In this document: in pieces, positions 42,909 through 50,999 of the stretch
Layout of the letters: every line of letters starts with the position of its first letter
How positions within the stretch are numbered: the first letter of the stretch is position 1
From: Flavobacterium zepuense
GTDB lineage: Bacteria; Bacteroidota; Bacteroidia; Flavobacteriales; Flavobacteriaceae
NCBI RefSeq assembly: GCF_007097145.1
Contig: NZ_VJVZ01000016.1
Location: forward strand, 1 to 64,000
DNA: 64,000 bases
Reading direction: 5' to 3'
The notes under the pieces: model-generated
The model's input: only the letters and a program-made list of their open reading frames with translations
What the model was told of the DNA's origin: nothing
Database searches by the model: none
Made by a program: the position numbers and the translations under genes

Positions 42909-43742
42909 ATGAAAACGAAAATCAGCATTTTAATAATGGCGCTATCCTTATTTGTTGGCATCATTAGCGCCAGTGCGCAGCAGGCACAACCACAAATAAT
43001 AACGCCCTATCAATTAGGAATCACGTATTCCAAGACAACCAATATCGTTTTCCCACAGCCCATAATCAGCGTAGACCGTGGCAGCAGGGATGTATTGGCG
43101 CAAAAAGCAAAAGGCGTAGAAAATATATTGCAGGTAAAGGCGGCCAGGGACAGCTTCCCGGAAACCAACCTTACGGTGGTAACCGCCGATGGGAAGCTCA
43201 ATTCATTTATAGTGAACTATAGCAGGCAACCGGCGCAGCTTAATCTTTTCTTAGCAAGCGCGACTTCAGGCAATGACATTTCCCTTTCCCCTGAACATTA
43301 CAATGCAGCAGAGATACAGAAGTATGCAAAAGCCGCACGCTATTCAAAAGACAAGGGGAAAGTGATACGTGATAGTAAAGCGGGTATTGAATTTAGTGTA
43401 GAAGGTTTTTTTATCGGTGGTGATATAATCTATTGCAGGGTAAACATTGAAAACCGTACCAACATTGGCTACGATATTGACCAGTTACGCTTTTTTATAC
43501 GCGACCAGCAAAAAGCCAAACGTACTGCCACGCAGGAAATTGAAATAACACCGGTGCATATCGAAAATAATTCAGCAACAATTAAAGCACAGTCGCAGCG
43601 AACCCTTGTCTTTGCGCTGCCCAAATTCACCATCCCGGATAAAAAGTATCTGGCTGTACAGCTCGTTGAAAAGAATGGAGGCAGGCAACTGGAGGTGCAT
43701 GTCAAAAACCGGCAACTTATAAAGGCAAGGCTATTACCATAA
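42909..43742 (+). CDS. traN: Conjugation protein TraN (VirB9-like, DUF4138)
   Basis: 277 aa with a signal peptide ending at 'ISASAQQ'. The mature protein carries 'YQLGITYSKTTNIVFPQPIISVDRGSRDVLAQKAKGVENILQVKAARDSFPETNLTVVTADGKLNSFIVNY', the recognisable TraN/DUF4138 core. It is the VirB9-like periplasmic/outer-membrane part that meets TraM. It is the last canonical tra gene here: I find no traO, traP or traQ after it. Confidence 0.93.
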   Translation: MKTKISILIMALSLFVGIISASAQQAQPQIITPYQLGITYSKTTNIVFPQPIISVDRGSRDVLAQKAKGVENILQVKAARDSFPETNLTVVTADGKLNSFIVNYSRQPAQLNLFLASATSGNDISLSPEHYNAAEIQKYAKAARYSKDKGKVIRDSKAGIEFSVEGFFIGGDIIYCRVNIENRTNIGYDIDQLRFFIRDQQKAKRTATQEIEITPVHIENNSATIKAQSQRTLVFALPKFTIPDKKYLAVQLVEKNGGRQLEVHVKNRQLIKARLLP

Positions 43743-43752
43743 ATACACTCCC

Positions 43753-44898
43753 ATGAAAATAGCGCTTGAAGGTTACAACACGATAATGGAAGGCTTAGCC
43801 GAGCTTCATACCGAAGGCTACGCTTACATAGCATACGATCCGGCTTTCCCACTGACAGATGTAAGGGAACTCAATGCATTTGACAACAGTTACGATGCGG
43901 TAGAGTACTGCCATGAGATGCGCACCGATGTGGACTTTTTTGAATATGAATCCATTTGGCCGCTGTACCGCGCAATGGAAAACGGTTTGGAGGATAGCAA
44001 TCTTTCGGATGTACAGGATGGTATGGTTGACCTCTCGGCACTCTTAAAAGCCTATTATAACATCGAATCAGAAACTATTAAACATAAAAATAACATGGAT
44101 ATGAACCAGAAAAATTTGGATTATCTGACCGATCAGATAAAGTACACAGGATTTGGCGAGGGATTCGCTGATGTGTTAAAGGAAAAGATCGCTACCGGCG
44201 ATAAGGAGTTTAAGATCGACCACAGTGCAAAATTCGGTAATGATACCGTAGAGGCTACACTGAATTTTAGCAAGTCGAAGCAAAGCGACATGTATTTTTT
44301 TAATTCCTACAATGCAAGCCTGCAAAAGGAAGGCAGCGCAGAAAAGCTGGAACAAACCTTCTATATCAACAGGGGCAGTAACATCACTTTTAAGGAGGCT
44401 TACAACCTTATGGAAGGAAGAGCGGTGCACAAAGAGCTGCAAAATAAAGCGGAAGAAAAGTATAATTCCTGGGTGCAGCTCGACTTCAAACACAGCGACG
44501 AAAATGGCAACTTCCGCATCAAGAAATTCAGTGAAAACTATGGCTACGATATGGAAGCTGCGCTCTCCAAACATCCCATCAAAGAACTGCAACGCGATGA
44601 TTTTAAGGACAGCCTTATGGACAGCCTGAAGAAAGGCAATGTACAGCTGGTAACCTTTCAAGTGGATGGCAAAGAGCAAAAACATTATGTGGAAGCCAAT
44701 CCGCAGTTCAAAACGGTCAACGTGTACGACAGTGACATGCAGCGATTGGGCAGCCGCGAGGCAAGAGCTCAAAACCAATCGCAGGGCGAAAGCCAGGACA
44801 ATAAAAAGGCCAACAAAGCAGAGGTTAAAGATGCAGAAGTCGTTGGCGAGGGTGCTAATGCCGAGAAGGCCAGGAAAACAAAAGGTCAGAAAGTTTAA
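43753..44898 (+). CDS. Fused two-part conjugative-element protein of unknown function
   Basis: 381 aa. Residues 1-112 are acidic and aromatic-rich ('AYIAYDPAFPLTDVRELNAFDNSYDAVEYCHEMRTDVDFFEYES'). From M115/M117 (bases 44095/44101) begins 'MNQKNLDYLTDQIKYTGFGEGFADVLKEKI', which is how a common stand-alone protein of Bacteroidetes conjugative elements usually starts. That part continues with 'MYFFNSYNASL', 'ITFKEAYNLMEGRAV', 'ENYGYDMEAALSKHPIKEL' and an acidic/basic tail. The gene therefore looks like a fusion of an extra domain to the usual protein. Cytoplasmic; role unknown. Confidence 0.7.
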   Translation: MKIALEGYNTIMEGLAELHTEGYAYIAYDPAFPLTDVRELNAFDNSYDAVEYCHEMRTDVDFFEYESIWPLYRAMENGLEDSNLSDVQDGMVDLSALLKAYYNIESETIKHKNNMDMNQKNLDYLTDQIKYTGFGEGFADVLKEKIATGDKEFKIDHSAKFGNDTVEATLNFSKSKQSDMYFFNSYNASLQKEGSAEKLEQTFYINRGSNITFKEAYNLMEGRAVHKELQNKAEEKYNSWVQLDFKHSDENGNFRIKKFSENYGYDMEAALSKHPIKELQRDDFKDSLMDSLKKGNVQLVTFQVDGKEQKHYVEANPQFKTVNVYDSDMQRLGSREARAQNQSQGESQDNKKANKAEVKDAEVVGEGANAEKARKTKGQKV

Positions 44899-44901
44899 GT
44901 C

Positions 44902-45186
44902 ATGGACAGGTCAAAGCCTTTATCGGACTTCTTTACTGCCATCGAAAAAGATGGCCGTATTGGTACAACGCATATCAGCGTTTATGCTGCTTTGCTCAAG
45001 TACCGTCTCGATAAAGGCTTTGCCAATCCTATTCAGGTATTCGGGCGGGATATAATGCAGATTGCTAAGATAACATGGCCGAATACATTTTACAGATGCG
45101 TTCGTGATCTGAATGACTATGGATATTTAAAATACACTCCTTCCTTTAACCGGAACCAAGGGAGTAGTATTTATTTCCACGAATAA
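44902..45186 (+). CDS. Small winged-helix-like element protein
   Basis: 94 aa. 'MDRSKPLSDFFTAIEKDGRIGTTHISVYAALLKY' and 'IQVFGRDIMQIAKITWPNTFYRCVRDLNDYGYLKYTPS' follow the pattern of replication/regulator-type winged-helix proteins carried by Bacteroidetes mobile elements. It starts 3 bases after the preceding stop, so it is the last gene of the transfer operon. It may control copy or recombinase expression; this is inferred. Confidence 0.65.
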   Translation: MDRSKPLSDFFTAIEKDGRIGTTHISVYAALLKYRLDKGFANPIQVFGRDIMQIAKITWPNTFYRCVRDLNDYGYLKYTPSFNRNQGSSIYFHE

Positions 45187-45270
45187 ATAATAATCAAACC
45201 AAGCGAAAGAATTTAATTGCGACAGGGCCGCACAGGGCTTTTTGTTGCTTAAAAGAACAGGAGGTGGAGA

Positions 45271-45423
45271 ATGGAAAGTGATGTAGAAAATACTGTGAAT
45301 CAGCCTGTAAACACTGAAAATAATGACTGTAATTATTCCTTATCTGAGATGAAATTGCTAAATTTGATAGCAGAGATAGTAGTTAATTTATCAATTCGAG
45401 AGAGTTATGAAAAAGGCGATTAG
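45271..45423 (+). CDS. 50-aa protein translated just ahead of the recombinase
   Basis: 50 aa, acidic ('MESDVENTVNQPVNTENNDC ... LSEMKLLNLIAEIVVNLSIRES'). A strong AGGAGG-type ribosome-binding site lies 6 bases before the ATG, unusual in a genome where such sites are rare. Its end overlaps the recombinase start by 17 bases, so translation is likely coupled. It has no recognised domain. A small partner or directionality factor of the recombinase is possible. Confidence 0.55.
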   Translation: MESDVENTVNQPVNTENNDCNYSLSEMKLLNLIAEIVVNLSIRESYEKGD

Positions 45424-46975
45424 ATACCTTCGATTTAGCGATAGAAAACAGAGCAACGGATCAATCGAAAGGCAAGAATTATATACCGGGCAATGGATAA
45501 AAAACAATGAGGTTGAGTTGGTAGATACATTTATTGACAGGGGTTACAGCGCAAAGACATTTGATCGTCCCGATTTTAAAAAGCTTCAGGATTTTATAGC
45601 CAAGCATCATAAGAGAGTGGATTACCTTATAGTAGACCAATTAGACCGCTTTAGCAGAAACGCAAGCGAGGCGATGGGATATGTGAAGAAATTACAGCAG
45701 ACTTATAGTATACAAATTGTAAGCGTAACAGAAGGGATAACCTTTGATTACGATACCCCTGGCAGTTTCTTCCGAGCTGGCCTTCAGCTTTTGTTAGCTG
45801 AGGAAGATAATATAAACAGGAGCATTAAAGTAAGGGGCGGCATTTACACGGCTAAAGCGAAAGAGGGTAGGTATATATACAAAAATCCGCCGTTCGGCTA
45901 TTACAAGATCGGAGAACGCAAGGAAAGGCGTCTGGAGATAAATGACACCGAAGCATCTATCGTGGAATTTATTTTTAATTCTTACCTTAAAGACGTTCCC
46001 ATTTACCTTATAGCTGAACAGGCAAAAGAGAGAGGATTCAAGAGGTCTGGTAACGTTGCTGTCCAACGCATCTTAAGTTACCCATTGTATGCCGGTATGC
46101 AGTATGTAGAGCCTTTTAAAGATTATCCAGGAGGCTTGTTTCCTGCAAGTCATGATCCTATTATTGATTTAGCAACTTGGGAACAAACACAGCGAAAACT
46201 TAGAAAGCCTGAAAAGGAGAAAGTGGTAGTGAGTGATGAGATGCCTCTCCGTGGTGTATTGAAGTGCTCTTGCGGGAAGCCTTTAACTGGGGCACCTTCA
46301 AGAGGAAAGCTTGGCAGATACTATTATTACTACAAGTGTAATAAGACGACCCATCTTAATTTAAGTGCGGTTAAAGCGCACGATCAGTTACGCCAGGTAT
46401 TCGGTTTAATGAGTATGCCTGACAAGGCAATAGCAGTAATAAGAAATGGGGCAGACCAGCTTTTCGAGAAAAAGATGGTGGATGATAAAAAATTGTTAGA
46501 AGAAAAGAAGAAAGAATTTGCTGCTGAAGAAGCAAAGCTGTTTTCAATCGAAGAGAAATGGATCACAAACAAGATAACTCATGATACTTATGAAAGATGG
46601 TTTTCTTCTATAAATAATAATAGAATAAGCCTGAAGGCCTCAATTGAGAGGCTTAGCGGTAATCAGGACAAAACCTATAAAATCCTCCAAAAGAACTTAG
46701 ATAAGCTTTCCGATCTTGAGTTTGTTTATGAAAAAACCAATACATTGGAGAAACAAGAGCTTGTAAGGCTGGGGTTCGAGCAAAATCTTTACTATCAGGA
46801 GGGCATGTATCGAACCCCTACCATGATTGATTTATTATCTCATAACTCACAGATAATGAAGGAGAAAGGGCTGCTTATATATGAAAAAAAGCGGGAGAAT
46901 TTTTCAATTCCCCCGCTTAGCGGTCTGGACGGGACTCGAACCCGCGACCCCATGCGTGACAGGCATGTATTCTAA
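45407..46975 (+). CDS. Large serine recombinase/integrase
   Basis: 522 aa. The catalytic domain begins 'AIRYLRFSDRKQSNGSIERQ' with the nucleophile at S11, and includes 'VDYLIVDQLDRFSRNASEAMGYVKKL'. The recombinase domain (about residues 160-270) is followed by a zinc ribbon 'LKCSCGKPLTG ... YYKCNK' and a coiled-coil. It is presumably the enzyme that integrates and excises the element. The last residues ('LDGTRTRDPMRDRHVF') are read from the antisense strand of the tRNA-Asp gene, so the C-terminus depends on the integration site or is not essential. Confidence 0.92.
   Translation: MKKAIRYLRFSDRKQSNGSIERQELYTGQWIKNNEVELVDTFIDRGYSAKTFDRPDFKKLQDFIAKHHKRVDYLIVDQLDRFSRNASEAMGYVKKLQQTYSIQIVSVTEGITFDYDTPGSFFRAGLQLLLAEEDNINRSIKVRGGIYTAKAKEGRYIYKNPPFGYYKIGERKERRLEINDTEASIVEFIFNSYLKDVPIYLIAEQAKERGFKRSGNVAVQRILSYPLYAGMQYVEPFKDYPGGLFPASHDPIIDLATWEQTQRKLRKPEKEKVVVSDEMPLRGVLKCSCGKPLTGAPSRGKLGRYYYYYKCNKTTHLNLSAVKAHDQLRQVFGLMSMPDKAIAVIRNGADQLFEKKMVDDKKLLEEKKKEFAAEEAKLFSIEEKWITNKITHDTYERWFSSINNNRISLKASIERLSGNQDKTYKILQKNLDKLSDLEFVYEKTNTLEKQELVRLGFEQNLYYQEGMYRTPTMIDLLSHNSQIMKEKGLLIYEKKRENFSIPPLSGLDGTRTRDPMRDRHVF
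46888..46918 (-). terminator. Terminator of tRNA-Asp
   Basis: On the minus strand AAGCGGGGGAATT and AATTCTCCCGCTT pair with one mismatch and are followed by a T7 run. It begins just after the tRNA 3' end and lies inside the recombinase reading frame. Confidence 0.75.
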
Positions 46976-46994
46976 CCAACTGAACTACCAAACC
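46921..46994 (-). tRNA. tRNA-Asp (anticodon GTC)
   Basis: The minus strand gives a complete cloverleaf. The acceptor arms are GGTTTGG and CCAGACC with discriminator G. The D-arm region contains AGTTGGTTAGA. The anticodon loop reads CTGTCAC, so the anticodon is GTC. The T-arm is GCGGGTTCGAGTCCCGT. CCA is not encoded. It is the probable integration target of the element to its left, since the serine recombinase gene ends inside it. Confidence 0.95.
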
Positions 46995-47181
46995 AGTGCT
47001 TTATTGCGGGTGCAAATATACATTGTATTTTTACTTTTGCACTATGTTTTTAAAAAAAAATAACAGCTGTTAAAATTAAAAAAGCCCTCCAAACAAATGG
47101 AAAGCTTTTCATTGGTCTAACTACTAAACCAACCACGCCAGGCGTGGCATAAACAACACAACTATCTTAAATATTGTGGCA

Positions 47182-47211
47182 AAAAAAGCCCCGCTAATGC
47201 AGGGCTTTTTT
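47182..47211. terminator. Bidirectional hairpin AAAAAAGCCC/GGGCTTTTTT
   Basis: Perfect 10-base arms with A and T tracts on either side. It directly follows, on the minus strand, the tRNA-like fragment at 47219-47250, in the same way that the real tRNA-Asp is followed by its terminator. Confidence 0.7.
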
Positions 47212-47556
47212 GCTTACTGGCGGACTGGGCGGGGTCACAATCGAACCCTTAATCCCATTTCTAACGTTTTTAGAAAGCTTAAAATTCGCGTAGGAATTTA
47301 AGAAACTTAAAAGTCAGAACCTATATTGTAAGCCAACCTTACTTAGGAATGGCATGAATTATTATTTCATAAAGAACTTGCGGCTGCAAATATATGTTAT
47401 TATTTAATTATACCTAAACTTTTAGTTGTTATTTTAATACGCGATTTTAGGGAAATGATATCATTCCTTCTTTCAGAAGGTTCCCTAACTAGATCAATGC
47501 ACAACGTATCGAAGTTTCAGGAAGATTTAGAATATAATCGACTTATAACTACATTA

Positions 47557-47590
47557 AAAACCCCATTCAACTTATGTCGAATGGGGTTTT
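47557..47590. terminator. Terminator of the aldo/keto reductase operon
   Basis: AAAACCCCATTC and GAATGGGGTTTT pair perfectly over 12 bases around a 10-base loop, about 30 bases after the minus-strand stop at 47619. Confidence 0.85.
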
Positions 47591-47618
47591 GATGTAAATA
47601 GATTGCAGGATGAGCACC

Positions 47619-48596
47619 TTAACGCCCAATCGATGACATAGACACCTCTTCATATCGTTCACCCACGGCTGGCGTAAGATTATTCAATTTCTTAAGCTGC
47701 GCATCGCTAAGTTCTAACACATCAGCAGCCGCGTTCTCTTCCATACGGTCTACGCGCTTAGTGCCCGGGATCGGGGCTATGTCTTCACCCTGGGCAAGCA
47801 ACCATGCCAGTGCTATCTGACTTGGTTTAGCGCCTTCCTCAGCGGCTATCGACTCAACCTCTTTCACGATCTGTAAGTTCTTTGCGAAATTTTCGCCAGT
47901 GAACCTCGGATTTTTTTTACGCCAGTCATCATCGCCAATCTGATCAAGGGATTTGATCTGTCCTGTGAGGAAGCCGCGACCTAAGGGCGAGTAAGGGACC
48001 AACCCGATTCCTAATTCTCGTAACAAGGGCAAAATCTCCGCCTCAGGATCACGGACCCAGAGGGAGTACTCACTTTGCAGCGCTGTAATTGGGTGTATGG
48101 CATGTGCACGGCGAATGGTAGCTGCGCCCGCTTCAGACAGCCCTATGTAGCGGATCTTCCCTTCTTTTACCAGATCGGCGAGAGCGCCGATTGTCTCTTC
48201 AATAGGCGTACTAGGGTCAACCCGATGCTGATAGTATAGATCGATATGATCCGTTTGCAAACGTCTTAGCGAACCTTCTACGGCAATACGAATGTTTGAT
48301 GGCTTGCTGTCTATCGCATTCGCACCACTATTGCCATGTGAGATCAGGCCGAATTTAGTGGCGAGAACCACTTGGTCTCTTTTGCCTTTTAGAGCTTTAC
48401 CTACTAGTTCTTCATTACTATAAGGCCCATATATTTCAGCTGTGTCTATCAATGTAACACCAAGTTCTATTGCCCGGTGAACGGTTTTGATGGATTCTGA
48501 TTCATTGGCTTCTCCCATGGTATAGTAAGCTGACATACCCATTGCGCCAAGACCAATACGGGCTACTTCGAGCTCTCCGATTTTAACGTGTTTCAT
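47619..48596 (-). CDS. Aldo/keto reductase
   Basis: 325 aa, a complete TIM-barrel oxidoreductase. The catalytic tetrad is visible: Asp and Tyr in 'TLIDTAEIYGPYSNEELVGKAL', Lys in 'VVLATKFG' and His in 'IDLYYQHRVDP'. The C-terminal cofactor region contains 'PIPGTKRVDRMEENAAA'. It reduces aldehydes or ketones with NADPH in the cytoplasm; the substrate is unknown. It is third after a TetR regulator and an ABM-domain gene on the same strand, 38 bases from the next reductase. Confidence 0.93.
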   Translation of the reverse strand: MKHVKIGELEVARIGLGAMGMSAYYTMGEANESESIKTVHRAIELGVTLIDTAEIYGPYSNEELVGKALKGKRDQVVLATKFGLISHGNSGANAIDSKPSNIRIAVEGSLRRLQTDHIDLYYQHRVDPSTPIEETIGALADLVKEGKIRYIGLSEAGAATIRRAHAIHPITALQSEYSLWVRDPEAEILPLLRELGIGLVPYSPLGRGFLTGQIKSLDQIGDDDWRKKNPRFTGENFAKNLQIVKEVESIAAEEGAKPSQIALAWLLAQGEDIAPIPGTKRVDRMEENAAADVLELSDAQLKKLNNLTPAVGERYEEVSMSSIGR

Positions 48597-48634
48597 ATTT
48601 TCGTTGTTTGTAGATTAATAATTTCCAGACTAGC

Positions 48635-49480
48635 TTAAAAGGTCAGTTTGGTCAGCCAGTCTGCTGTCTCTGCATCGCGATGATCAAAAAAGACACTTTT
48701 GCCGGTGTCCAGCGTGGCGATAGCATCCATGTCCATTTGGGCCAGTTCAAAATCAAAGATATTGAGATTTTCGATCATTCGTTCTTGGCGTACTGACTTC
48801 GGGATCACACCGATACCTTGTTGCACCAACCAGCGCAGGGTAACCTGGGCAACAGACTTGCCATACTTATGACCTATGCCGGTCACTACTTCATTACTGA
48901 AGATCTCATTTTTACCTTCTGCAAAGGACGCCCAGGATTGTGTAATAATATTCTTCTTCTTTAGCAATTCGTGCTCCGATGCTCTCTGATAGAAAGGATT
49001 AATCTCTATCTGGTTTACTGCCGGAACTACCTCGTTATGTGCGATCAGGTCGACCACGCGATCCGGAAAAAAGTTACTGATGCCAATGGCGCGGATCTTA
49101 CCTTCTTTGTACAGTTCTTCCATGGCACGCCACGAGCCATAATAATCACCCATCGACTGATGTAAGAGATAAAGGTCCAGGTACTCCAGTTGTAATTCCT
49201 TCAGCGACTTTTCGAAAGCTATTTTCGTCTTCTCGTAACCGGCATCCTGTACCCAAAGCTTGGTTGTAATAAATAGTTCTTCCCTGGCTACACCACTTTT
49301 TTTGATGGCATTACCCACAGCGGATTCGTTTAGGTAGAGCGCCGCGGTGTCTATTAGACGATAGCCCGCTTTAATAGCGGTCAGCACTGTTTGTTCGCAT
49401 TCGTTCAGGTCCGGTATCTGGAATACGCCTAATCCTACAAGAGGCATTTCTACGCCGTTGTTTAATTTAATTGTTTGCAT
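48635..49480 (-). CDS. Aldo/keto reductase (AKR5/2,5-diketogluconate reductase-like)
   Basis: 281 aa. Tetrad residues lie in 'GYRLIDTAALYLNESAVGNAI' (Asp, Tyr), 'LFITTKLWV' (Lys) and 'LDLYLLHQSMGDY' (His). 'GVIPKSVRQERMIENLNIFDFEL' is the NADPH-binding part. It is shorter than its neighbour at 47619 and belongs to a different AKR subgroup, so the two are not a tandem duplication. Substrates are likely small aldehydes or keto sugars. Same operon as the ABM protein. Confidence 0.93.
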   Translation of the reverse strand: MQTIKLNNGVEMPLVGLGVFQIPDLNECEQTVLTAIKAGYRLIDTAALYLNESAVGNAIKKSGVAREELFITTKLWVQDAGYEKTKIAFEKSLKELQLEYLDLYLLHQSMGDYYGSWRAMEELYKEGKIRAIGISNFFPDRVVDLIAHNEVVPAVNQIEINPFYQRASEHELLKKKNIITQSWASFAEGKNEIFSNEVVTGIGHKYGKSVAQVTLRWLVQQGIGVIPKSVRQERMIENLNIFDFELAQMDMDAIATLDTGKSVFFDHRDAETADWLTKLTF

Positions 49481-49547
49481 GTTGTTTATGTATATGAATA
49501 GTTATTTCAGATGAGATATCTTCAGTTAAGTATGACTGATCTATGAT

Positions 49548-50351
49548 TTATTCAGATATATCTTTTACGATATAACGGGTGTCCATTGGGTCGGATACAA
49601 ACAGGCCTTCTAAAGCGGCCGTCAACCGTTTGATGTGGTATTGTTTTAATTGTGCCTCGTGGTCAGCCTGGCTTTGCCAACCCTCTACTAGCACGAACTT
49701 ATTCGGGTTGTCCGCAAAACCATAAAGATTAATTTCCAGGTTGCCCTTGGCACTTCGGGACCGAGAAGCGACCCCGGCCATGACATCAATAAAGGTTTTC
49801 CTCTTTTCCGGCTTTACATCGAAGAGCACGATCACATGGCGTGCGGTTTCAGGACGATCCGTGGTTTTGGAGACTACGGCAGGTACCTCGTCTAACACTT
49901 GAAGTGTAGTCGATTTTGCTTCGCCCGTCAACGACTGCTGAATGACCGTAATGGCATCTTTAAAGTAGCTTTGCTCTTTGTGATAATTATAGGCAGCTTT
50001 GTTTTTAAAACGCTCAAACCATATGGGCTTTAATTTCCCGTCCTCGGGTTGGTATAAGCTAAAGGATAGGTTGCCTTTTTCCTTCCTCGAATGGGCGATG
50101 TTGTTTTGCACAGCCCCGACAAAGTCGCTCCACTTATCTTCTCTGACCTCACCGAAAAAACCTAGTTCCTGAAAGGTTTCCTGACCTTCGTTAGCAGTGA
50201 TCGAATCGGACTTCCTTGTTATCTGTTGTTTTCGATTGCCATTAAAGGCAAGAGTTTGCAGTATGAGCAGAACGCCAACAAGTAAAAGGCTACCCACTAA
50301 AGGTGCTCGGAGTAGGGCAATGTTATTTATTGTTTTAACTTTCATATACAT
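49548..50351 (-). CDS. Membrane-anchored protein with two antibiotic-biosynthesis-monooxygenase (ABM) domains
   Basis: 267 aa. One N-terminal hydrophobic segment ('LLRAPLVGSLLLVGVLLILQTLAF') is a signal or anchor. Two related ferredoxin-like ABM units follow: 'FVGAVQNNIAHSRKEKGNLSFSLYQ ... FERFKNKAAYNYHKEQSYFK' and 'FIDVMAGVASRSRSAKGNLEINLYGF ... VEGWQSQADHEAQLKQYHIKRL'. Such proteins oxidise quinols or bind reactive small molecules. The start may be ATG 50345 instead. Its upstream region holds the same motif found at the tetR promoter, suggesting TetR control. Confidence 0.8.
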   Translation of the reverse strand: MYMKVKTINNIALLRAPLVGSLLLVGVLLILQTLAFNGNRKQQITRKSDSITANEGQETFQELGFFGEVREDKWSDFVGAVQNNIAHSRKEKGNLSFSLYQPEDGKLKPIWFERFKNKAAYNYHKEQSYFKDAITVIQQSLTGEAKSTTLQVLDEVPAVVSKTTDRPETARHVIVLFDVKPEKRKTFIDVMAGVASRSRSAKGNLEINLYGFADNPNKFVLVEGWQSQADHEAQLKQYHIKRLTAALEGLFVSDPMDTRYIVKDISE

Positions 50352-50353
50352 TT

Positions 50354-50373
50354 ATATTAAACCTATCATTCCA
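50354..50373. promoter_or_regulatory. Candidate TetR operator, copy 1 (before the ABM gene)
   Basis: ATATTAAACCTATCATTCCA matches the motif at 50980-50999 at 19 of 20 positions. It lies just upstream of the ABM gene start and inside the tetR-ABM gap of 40 bases. A shared motif at both promoters points to binding by the TetR-type protein encoded between them. Confidence 0.6.
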
Positions 50374-50391
50374 CAATGGGGTAAAAAAATA

Positions 50392-50964
50392 TCACTTGAT
50401 CGTTCCTATTAAAATTTCAGTCGTTTGCTTGGTTAATTTAGCATCAGCAAACAGTATATGCGTATTGTAAATAGACACCAGACCAGATACTAAGAAGTGC
50501 GCCAATGCACGCGGCTCTTTATCTGTTAAAAGTGAACCGTCCGCTTTTGCCTGCTTTAATAATTTTTCAAAAAGTCCAACAGCTTTCAGTGTCTGCTTTT
50601 GCAGTAGTTCGCTTACTTCTTTGTCGGCCAAAGCCAGTTCAAAAACGGAATTAGTGAACAGGCAATTATTGTCCTGCACTGCCGATTCAAAAACAGAATA
50701 GATCACATTCCTGATCGCTTCTAATGGTTGTTCGCTTTTACTGGCGGCCTGGCTGTATTGCTTATCCTTCTTTTGAATATAGTTGGTCAGGGATTTTAAA
50801 AAAAGATCGTGCTTATTACCATAGGCTAGATACAAGCTGCTCCGGTTGATCTGCATGGTGTCCACCAGGTCATTCATGGTTGTTGCATTGTACCCTTTCT
50901 TCCAGAAAAGGTCCCTCGCTGTCTTCAGCTTCTCGTCATAATCAAATTCTTTGTTCCTTGGCAT
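50392..50964 (-). CDS. TetR/AcrR-family repressor
   Basis: 190 aa. The N-terminal HTH reads 'KLKTARDLFWKKGYNATTMNDLVDTMQINRSSLYLAYGNKHDLFLKSLTNYI', classic for the family. The ligand-binding domain contains 'NCLFTNSVFELA' with one Cys, and ends in helical segments. It probably represses itself and the downstream ABM/AKR genes and is released by a reactive or toxic compound. Its -7 box (50970-50977) lies so close to the ATG that the mRNA is almost leaderless. Confidence 0.92.
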   Translation of the reverse strand: MPRNKEFDYDEKLKTARDLFWKKGYNATTMNDLVDTMQINRSSLYLAYGNKHDLFLKSLTNYIQKKDKQYSQAASKSEQPLEAIRNVIYSVFESAVQDNNCLFTNSVFELALADKEVSELLQKQTLKAVGLFEKLLKQAKADGSLLTDKEPRALAHFLVSGLVSIYNTHILFADAKLTKQTTEILIGTIK

Positions 50965-50969
50965 AGGTA

Positions 50970-50977
50970 CAAAAGTA
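50970..50977 (-). promoter_or_regulatory. -7 box TACTTTTG of the tetR gene
   Basis: The minus-strand sequence TACTTTTG lies 5 bases before the start codon. The candidate operator at 50980-50999 covers the spacer between -7 and -33, where repressor binding would block transcription. Confidence 0.65.
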
Positions 50978-50979
50978 TA

Positions 50980-50999
50980 ATATTAAACCTATCGTTCCA
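50980..50999. promoter_or_regulatory. Candidate TetR operator, copy 2 (tetR promoter)
   Basis: ATATTAAACCTATCGTTCCA is identical to the copy at 50354-50373 except for one base. It overlaps the tetR promoter spacer, supporting autoregulation. Confidence 0.6.

Larger units (their letters stand above)
46995..47618. other. Intergenic region right of tRNA-Asp with hairpins and a tRNA-like fragment
   Basis: No protein gene is supported in this 624-base stretch. It has a terminator at 47182-47211, another at 47557-47590, and a 7-base-arm hairpin CCACGCC/GGCGTGG near 47136-47150. A minus-strand segment near 47219-47250 contains GGGTTCGA and CCCAGTCC and resembles a degraded tRNA 3' end, but it does not fold into a proper T-arm. 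Confidence 0.5.

Noticed and set aside
44176..44778. 200-codon open frame antisense to the element protein at 43753
   Set aside because: Shadow frame with hydrophobic composition caused by the charged sense protein.
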